A DNA stretch of 64,000 nt from Usnea hakonensis (lineage: Eukaryota; Ascomycota; Lecanoromycetes; Lecanorales; Parmeliaceae): the NCBI GenBank assembly GCA_013423325.1, contig BLJB01000210.1:6414-70413 (forward strand), given 5' to 3'. Below, piece by piece: positions 56,904 to 64,000 of the stretch; the first letter of the stretch is position 1; the number at the start of each line of letters is the position of its first letter. The notes below the pieces were generated by a model. That model had not been told where the DNA came from and ran no database searches. It was given only the letters and a program-made list of their open reading frames with translations. The position numbers and the translations under genes are program-made.

Positions 56904-57884
56904 CTACAAAGCTCCATCCGTCCTCAATTTCTCGTTCCCCCAAGGCTCCTCCTTAAGCGATGTCAAACCGGCAAGCGGCTCGCAAGTCTTCCTTCCACTC
57001 ATGGGTCCTGGACTCGGCAGCTTGACCCCCTTCGCGGAATATCCTCTCGCCGCCTGGCGCTCCACCTCTCCACCTTTGCCACTCTGATCTCTGTCCGCTC
57101 CCTGTCTTTGTCCCATCCCCGTCTCACTTTCGCCTCCAATTCCAGCGGTCCCACCAGCTGCCCCCGTAGCGTGTGCGGTTTCCTGCAGTGCTTTGAGGAG
57201 GGTGACGATTGATTCAGGGGTCAAGTCTTCGTAGTAGTCATCGTTGATCTGGACCATAGGGGCATTGACACATGCTCCTAGGCATTCGACTTCGGAAAAG
57301 GTAAACATGCGGTCTTCGGTAGTTTGGCCCGGGTGGATGCCAAGATGGCCTTCGATGGCAGCCATTATCTTGTCAGAACCGCAGCCACCTAACTGGCATG
57401 GAGTCGTTGTGCAAGCTTGTAGGTGAAACCTGCCCACTGGGTCCCGGTTGTACATTGTGTAGAAGGTGGCCACTTCGTAGACTCGCATTGGGGGCATTTC
57501 CAGCAATTTGGCCACCTCGTTCATAACGCTTATGGATGTGAAGCCGTGCTGGCGCTGGCCTAGGTCGAGTAGAGGCATGACGGCTGCTTTCTTGTATTGT
57601 GGGGGATAGCGTTTTAAGATTTCGGCAATCAACTTTTGATTGATCTCATTGAATTTGAAGGGTATCGATGGGTTATTCTCTGGGCTATCCCGGTGCTACG
57701 AATTGTGTCAGGAAATACAGATATGGCTATAAAGCACGAGGTGGAAGATGGAAGCACTGACGACTTGGAGGGCGTCGCTTGCCACTCTTGGTGTGGTGCT
57801 CAGGAATCGGCATTGCGGTCGTCTTGACAATTGCGAAGATTGAGTGATACATCTCGAAAGCCGAGGTAAGACTTTGGAAGCCAT
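56904..57884 (-). CDS. NDUFV2: Mitochondrial complex I 24 kDa subunit (NDUFV2/NUO-24)
   Basis: A 2Fe-2S subunit of the NADH-oxidising module of respiratory complex I in the mitochondrial matrix (family knowledge). Exons 57884-57762 and 57695-56904; the 66-nt intron has CTGAC. Length is 304 aa. Residues 1-40 (MASKVLPRLSRCITQSSQLS...) are rich in Arg and Ser, a presequence. The family core is plain: ILKRYPPQYKKAAVMPLLDL, MRVYEVATFYTMYNRDPVG, and the four 2Fe-2S ligands in CTTTPC and CLGAC. The C-terminal SGRKTCEPLAG is also typical. Before it lies a Gly/Gln-rich stretch of about 45 residues that looks longer than usual. Confidence 0.95.
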
Positions 57885-58148
57885 TACGTTGATGCTTGGT
57901 TCTGGCGACTTTTGGAAGAAGCTCTACAAATGATGCGTTGCCAAGAGTTCAGATTGCGCTAAACTCTATCAGGCTTCTTTAGCGCGCATGTGGAACGCGA
58001 CAAGCTTCTGGAATTAGGAAGCTCTCGGAAAGAACAAACCACGATCATGGTCTGAATCAAGTCTATTGTCGCTGGTGAATAGCAAACACCGGAGACGCCA
58101 ATGATCCTCTGCGTGGTCTTTGGCGGTAAATAAAATGAGGAGGCCAAG

Positions 58149-61100
58149 ATGACCTCCAATGTCAACGGAGGGAATGTCTCTCCAATACAGCGCCAATCGC
58201 TACGACCAAAGGCAAGTTGGCTGGTTAAGCCAAGCGTGAAGGTTGCTTATGTATCCATAGCGACAATTGCGGCAGGCTACCCTCATTCTACCAAAGACCG
58301 GTCGACGTGTCAAAAGGAATGTAACATTCGGACCCTCACCAGGTCTTCCGGCTGCGAATGTCGATGGAGCAGACGAGCAGTCTCGATTATTCCAGAGGCT
58401 AAAGCATCAAGGTTCACAAAATGGGATATTTACAGTGCTACTCGATAGTGCAAAGGATAGGATGAAGCAGGCATGGAACTTTGCAAACTCGAAGACCGGC
58501 CGCGGCGTTTTCAAGTGTTCAATTGCCTACCTGATAGGGAGTATGGCAACCTTTGTGCCCGTCATCGCCGGGACTCTGGGAAAGCAAGATGGGAAGCATA
58601 TGGTAGCGACGATCACGGTCTACTTTCACCCTGCCAGGTCGAAGGGCAGCATGGTTGAAGCTATGATATGCGCAGTACTAGCTTTTGCCTACGCCGTTTT
58701 CATTTCTTTCTCCAGCATGGGGGTCTCGATATTGTTTGGGAGAACGTTGGATATGCTTGTACTCGGTCATATCGTTGTCCTGATTGTATTTTGTGGTGGA
58801 GGGCTTGGTTTTGTTGGGTGGATCAAACAGCGGCTCGGCCATCCATTAGTAAACATCTCGTGCTCTTTGACCTCTCTTGCCATAATCACTGTCTTGACCA
58901 AAGAAGGTGCAGTCCAAGCTGCAGAGTTCTCGGACGACAAAGTGACACAAGTGATGATAATGATATTGATGGGAGTCTTTGCCACAACAGCTGTCTCTTT
59001 CGTCATCTGGCCGGTATCAGCAAGGGACGAGCTGAGAGAAGGTCTGATTCAAGTGACGGACTCTTTCGGAGACTTGCTTGCTATGATCACCCGAGGATTC
59101 CTTACCGGGTCAGAAGAAGAACTTCACCAGCAAAGCTTCCGAGATGCCTCAGACAAATATAAGAAAGTTTTTAATTCGCTTACCAAGAACCTGAAGGAAG
59201 CCAAATACGAACACTACGTACTTGGTACCGAGAAAGAGTACCAGCTGGAGGCAAAATTGGTCAACTGCATACAAAGACTAGCACAGAACGTTGGCGGCTT
59301 GCGCAGTGCTGCGACTACACAGTTCCTTCTCATGTCACAGTCTACTGCGTCAGGATCAGCAACACCAGCGAGTACAACCAATGCACCTACACCAAAGTTT
59401 GGGTACTTTGAACCCATTTCGAGTAGTGTAACGTCTCCCTCCGAGGATCACGGCGTGCTGGCAGCGATCGATGAGTCACCCGAAAACGCATCCTGGGAAG
59501 ATACAGCTCATTCTTTCGAAGAGAACGGGAGCATACATAGCATTACATCTCCCTCCGATATTTTTGCAAAATTCGTTATTCAACTAGGTCCCAGCATGGT
59601 CAGCACATTGTTTTCTCTTGATCCGTAAGCGATGCTGACAGGACTATTTAGAAATCACTTGCTGTAACATTGAAAAAGCTGTTGGATGAGCTTCCATATG
59701 CCCCTGATGGTAGCATTGCTGTCAATGCTCATTTTAGAACAAGCTTAGATGATGCAATTGACTTGTATAAAAGTTCGCGGGAGGAAGCATTAAGTCAGCT
59801 ATACAAGACAAAAGCGCTTACCAGACCAAGTCCAATCGAAATGGAAGCGGATTTTGAGGAGGTCGCGGCAAGTTGCGGCTATTTTAGTTTCTCTCTTCTG
59901 GACTTTGCCAACGAGATGAGGGCATATGTTGAGATTCTAGACGATTTGAAGCTGGAAGTCGAAGAGCGGCCGGATGGGAAGACATGGAACTGGCTCAAGG
60001 TATGGCGCAAAATGAGCGAGTCTAAGCGAGGACAACACCATAATGACCCTGGTACGTGGCTGTTGGCGGCTCAATTTCTACCCTCATCACTCCATGTTGT
60101 CTGCATCAAAGTTCTACCGCATATGGAATTTGATTGATCGACTTTTATCCCCTCCACCTTCCTTTTCCTCTTCACGCCCCTCTTTCCCCCTTTTTTCTTT
60201 ACGAAAATGCCTTTGTGGATTCAATCTCTACAAATCGATGTCTTCTTGTTTCACAATATTGTTCCATTGATTCTTGATCCTGCTGGCTAACTTGGAATAG
60301 AACGAGAAAGCCTCATAGCACAGAATGAAGAGAGTGATATCCCAAGAGAAATTCCTAGCCCAGCCGAGAGGAAAGCTGCTAGCGGATTGACATCTGCTCG
60401 GGAAGGTCCGAAATGGTCTTATAGCTACCGGTTGTGGAGGGCACTGAGTGTATTCCGACGAGACGATGTCAAATTCGCCGTCAAAGTAGGCATTGGAGCG
60501 GCGCTTTACGCTCTGCCATCATTCTTAGCAGCTACAAGACCATTGTACCAACACTGGCGCGGAGAATGGGGGCTTCTTTCCTACATGCTGGTGTGCGCAA
60601 TGACGATTGGTGCTTCCAATACAACAGGCTTCGCGCGATTCTTCGGCACATGCATTGGAGCCGTTTGCGCCATCGTATCCTGGATCGCTTCAGCAGGCAA
60701 CGCAGTACTCCTGGCATTCTTCGGCTGGCTAATGGCACTTTGGACAGCATATATCATAGTTGCTCAAGGGAAAGGACCGATGGGCCGCTTTATCATGCTA
60801 ACATACAATCTGTCGGCTCTCTACGCTTACTCTTTGTCAGTGCAAGAGGTTGACGGCGATGATGATGAGGGAGGTAATACCCCAGTAATCACGGAAATTG
60901 TACTTCACCGGGTAGTTGCAGTTCTCTCGGGGTAAGTTTTCTGTTAGAAGTACAATTGAACTTCCCTAACGCCTCTACGCAGATGTCTTTGGGGGTTGAT
61001 TGTGACGCGCCTTGTCTGGCCCATTAGCGCGCGTGAGAAGTTCAAAGACGGTCTCAGTATCTTGTGGCTGCGCATGGGTCTTGTTTGGAAACGTGATCCG

Positions 61101-61822
61101 CTTGCCACACTCACGGAAGGAGAGAGCCCGAATGCCTACATGGACCTTCGAGAGGAGTTCGAACTCCAACGCTATTTACTGCGGCTCGAAAACTTGAAAA
61201 GCTCGGCTGCTTCCGAAGTTGACCTTCGAGGACCATTCCCTGATACCGCCTATTCCCGGATCCTGAAGAGTACCGATGCTATGCTCGATGCGTTCCACGC
61301 GATGAATGTCATGATTATGAAGAATCCCAAGGCGACAAACGCCGAAGCCAAGGCGTTGGAGTACACCGTCAAGGAAAGAACATATCTAAGCACAAGAATA
61401 AGCCATCTATTCCAAGGTACTCACAATCATTCCCCTTTCTCATCACGGCGTCTGCTAACACATCCATAGTGCTCGCCTCCTCAATGAAGCTCGAATACCC
61501 CCTGAACGAGGCTCTGCCCAACATCGACAATGCGCGAGACAGGTTGCTCGCCAAGATCTTCCGCTTTCGCAAAGAGGAACAGGATGCGATGGGCGTGACG
61601 GACCAGGATTTCGAACTGCTGTATGCTTACGGTAAGTCACTCGGAAAACGAAAAGCCCCCCTCTGTGTATGTGTGTGTGTGTGTGTGTGTGTGTCTGTGT
61701 GTGCTGACCTATCTACCTAAGCTCTCGTCACGGGCCAGCTCTCCAAAGAAATCACAGACGTGGGCGGGGAGATTGAAAAGCTGTTTGGTGTCCTGAATGA
61801 GGAGTTGTTGCGGCTACAATAG
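58149..61822 (+). CDS. FUSC/ArAE-type membrane protein (DUF2421, BRE4-like), 1037 aa
   Basis: Seven exons: 58149-58211, 58276-59598, 59652-60051, 60301-60931, 60983-61416, 61470-61631 and 61722-61822; all phases fit. There are two membrane bundles: the first (about residues 110-280) with FKCSIAYLIGSMATFVPVIA and VLGHIVVLIVFCGGGLGFVG, the second (about 630-790) with VKVGIGAALYALPSFL and LLSYMLVCAMTIGASNTTGF, each followed by a W-P-[VI]-S-A-R-[DE] motif (VIWPVSARDE; VWPISAREK). Cytosolic helical domains follow each (ArAE_2_N and DUF2421 layout). Relatives include fungal brefeldin A-sensitivity proteins and bacterial aromatic-acid exporters, so efflux is likely by homology. The first intron uses a GC donor (AAG|GCAAGT); a start further downstream is possible. 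Confidence 0.88.
61665..61703. repeat. (GT)n microsatellite inside the last intron
   Basis: Roughly 18 GT units with two interruptions, in the 90-nt intron 61632-61721, just before the branch point CTGAC. Confidence 0.85.
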
Positions 61823-62369
61823 AATCCCAAGTATTACAAAACAGACATACCTTGTATACTTGTACTACACACCATATAGATAGAGAGCTTTCTATGGATG
61901 CAAAATCCCAGCATTGCTGCATGGAAGTACCCATGATTTGCAATTGATGAAGTTGTTCTCCTTGGTTTCCTTTCTTCTTTCCTTCCTTCCTTCCTTCCTT
62001 CCTTCGTGCTTGACAAACCTGGACTCTCATAGAGCAGCTTGAAAATTTGGAAAGGTCAGATGTACTCGTACACTACGAGGGGGACCGATTACAGTATTGC
62101 TGCATTGAGTATATCATGGTAAAGTTGCCATGTAGGGTTCTGAACCCATGAGGTTTTACGCACGGTATTCATATACTGTTTTTCTTATTTGCTATCAAGT
62201 CTAAGGAAAAAAGAAAGGATGCACATTCATAAACCATCGTCATTCTCATTCTCGTTAATGATGTGTCGTGTCATTTGATAGGAAAGATGAAAGAGGATAA
62301 AAGAAAGGTCCAGAGAATGAAAGATTTAAAAGAAAAAACGACTGTGCTCGATCGTCATGTATAGGAAAA
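61823..62369. other. Convergent intergenic region with a (TTCC)n tract
   Basis: Six TTCC units at about 61,979-62,005, and the 3' flanks of both neighbours. No gene. Confidence 0.5.
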
Positions 62370-64000
62370 TCATCGTCTGTGTCGCCGCCTGTCCCTATCT
62401 CGATCCACATCGCCATCATCGCTTTCGCCCCCTACGAAGTGTTGTAACAATCTGCCGACAGATCCCCCGCCGCCAAGAAGCTTCTCGATATGAGCCATTG
62501 GATCATCGTCATGCTGAGGTAAAGAACGACCACGCTCGTCAAAACGTTCCGGTAGTTCGACTGTTGAGTCCGAATCACCTGGAGAAGAAGACCTGAGCTG
62601 GTCATCGCTAGACGAGCGATGGTGATGACGACGACCGGAGTGAGGATTTTCTTTGCGAGAAGAAGAGTCATCCTCCTCGCTGGCACGGCCGTCGTGTCGA
62701 GAGCTTTTAGAAGAGCTAGATTGCTGACGACGCTTGCGGATCTGCGTGGGCGAATTGGCACGGGATGAAGGAGGAGAGTCAAGAGCGAATTGGACAGTTT
62801 TGGTTCTCGGCGGTGGTTGTGAAGATGCTCTGCGTTGAAGACCGGGGCGAGAGGGGCGAGACAAAGACGGGGCGGGTGGCGGGTTTACACCTGTAGTAGA
62901 ATTTGGTCAGTACCGTGTGCTAAATGATCGGTTTGCAAGGCGCATGTTGATGGTCACCCACCCTCCCCGGAAAGATTGCTGGGTTCGTGGTAGAAAGGTG
63001 CACCATTGGAATCATATAAAGGCACATCGAGGTTGGGTAAAGAGGGGGCATCGTTGGAACTCAAAGGGACATCGTTATTGGCAGTGTTGTGAAACAATTC
63101 AGCACTCACATTCTCATCAGCCCTCGTGGGCTGCCTATTTTGCGGAGGATATCCAGCAGCTCCTGGGGGAGGAGAATAGGCGTCAGGCACTGGAGGCGCG
63201 TAGCCAGTCTGGGCTGGATAGTAGTCAGGATGAATCTGGCCCGGGGGAGCCGGCGTGACACCAGGGTACTCTTGGCCTGGTGGAGGAGTGTAGTAAGGAT
63301 TTTGTTGTCCCTCAATTGGATAACCAGGGATCGGTGGGCTGTTTGGCTGATAGTGCTGCGGGGCATACGGATCTTGGCCATACGACGCCTGTTCAGCTAA
63401 CTCCTGACCTGGGACGCTGTTAGCGATGAAGGCATTGAAGCTGTCACACCGTGCTCACGTCTGCGCTCCTCCTTCTTTTCCCTTTTACGTTGCTTCCTCT
63501 TTTCATGTTCAGAAGCAGCCAAACCTGCTGCTCCTGCCGCGAGAGCTGCCGTAGTTGCATTTCTGCTACGGCTCCTACTACGGCTACCGCTCTTGTGACG
63601 TCGGTGTCTCCTCCTTCGACGACCATTCTCTGATTCAGAAGAGAGGCTTCGTTGCCTCTGGCCCCTATCCACATCTCGTTGAGCTTGAGCTCCGTAGGCG
63701 GCACCTGCTGCCGCAGCAGGAACCATGGCGTCTTCAGTGTTATTGTAATAACCCTGCTGACTTGCTGGTCGATTGTAATAGTCCGGGACACCTCCTTGAT
63801 TGACGAACTGGTCTTGTCCATACTCAATGAGGCCGGGTTCTCCGTGGGCAGGCATTTCGCGAGAACCCTCATAATGCTGTGACCTAGACCTCGATCTTGC
63901 TGATCGGCGGGCTGCACGCTCCTCACGTCGGGCTTCTTTCTCTTTCTTGCCAGCTTGCTGTTTCTCGTACAGACCTGCTACGGCAGCAGAACCTAAAGCA
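62370..64000 (-). CDS. DUF3824 protein, 5' end beyond the window
   Basis: Exons on the minus strand: beyond 64000 to 63459, 63408-62962 and 62890-62370; introns of 50 and 71 nt. The visible N-terminal part reads ALGSAAVAGLYEKQQAGKKE, then Arg/Ser-rich segments (RRARRSARSRSRS, RRRRRHRRHKSGSRS) and an Ala-rich helix with TTAALAAGAAGLAASEH. A Pro/Tyr/Gln-rich middle (PGYPIEGQQNPYYTPPPG) follows. The C-terminal exon is Ser/Asp/Arg-rich and ends RDRDRRRHRR. This composition and order fit DUF3824, a fungal family of unknown function. The protein is probably largely disordered. Confidence 0.75.

Overview
The window is a nuclear segment of a filamentous ascomycete (Pezizomycotina; Dothideomycetes or a close relative is my guess). 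The reasons are short introns of about 45-120 nt with CTRAC/CTAAT branch points, fungal housekeeping genes (GYP1, HRP1, PRP6, DIM1, HFI1, the complex I 24 kDa subunit), fungal-only families (UstYa/DUF3328, FUSC/DUF2421, DUF3824), and a long AT-rich block with the signature of repeat-induced point mutation (RIP).

Layout. 0.7-2.6 kb: a decayed membrane-anchored gene with an amber codon and frame changes. 3.0-8.7 kb: a divergent pair, GYP1 (minus) and HRP1 (plus). 9.7-13.1 kb: a small secreted protein with a CCCC cluster and an orphan UstYa-like oxidase. 13.5-17.3 kb: an unknown nuclear protein, an intact tRNA-Lys(CUU) gene, and a GIY-YIG-like gene.

17,336-37,716 is the most striking part. It is a 20.4-kb element with terminal inverted repeats (TIRs) of about 46 bp, starting with 19 identical bases, and a 9-bp target duplication (ATTTGCTTA). 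It sits in the anticodon-loop intron region of a second tRNA-Lys(CUU) gene, whose 5' half lies just right of the element and whose 3' half lies just left. Within it is a complete 5,850-bp Ty3/gypsy retrotransposon (254-bp LTRs, 5-bp duplication GCTAG). Without the gypsy copy the host element is about 14.5 kb. It carries at least three RIP-killed genes: an unknown protein (A) cut by the gypsy copy, a DUF6589-like protein (B), and a RecQ-like helicase (C, opposite strand), plus a 1.8-kb tandem duplication and an 18-bp minisatellite. RIP has removed almost every CpA/TpG, while the TIRs and the outer ends of the gypsy copy are partly spared.

37.8-45.6 kb is an accessory zone: a possible LINE tail, a piggyBac-like relic, a broken STAND/NLR gene (P-loop followed by TAA), a protein with three near-identical 18-aa repeats, and a single-pass membrane glycoprotein.

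46.1-64.0 kb is ordinary gene-dense sequence: PRP6 and DIM1 (divergent), HFI1/ADA1 of SAGA, an F-box/LRR-like protein, the complex I 24 kDa subunit, a 1037-aa FUSC-type transporter-like protein, and a DUF3824 gene running off the right end. Exon coordinates were derived by eye from splice signals and reading-frame continuity; no search or alignment was run.
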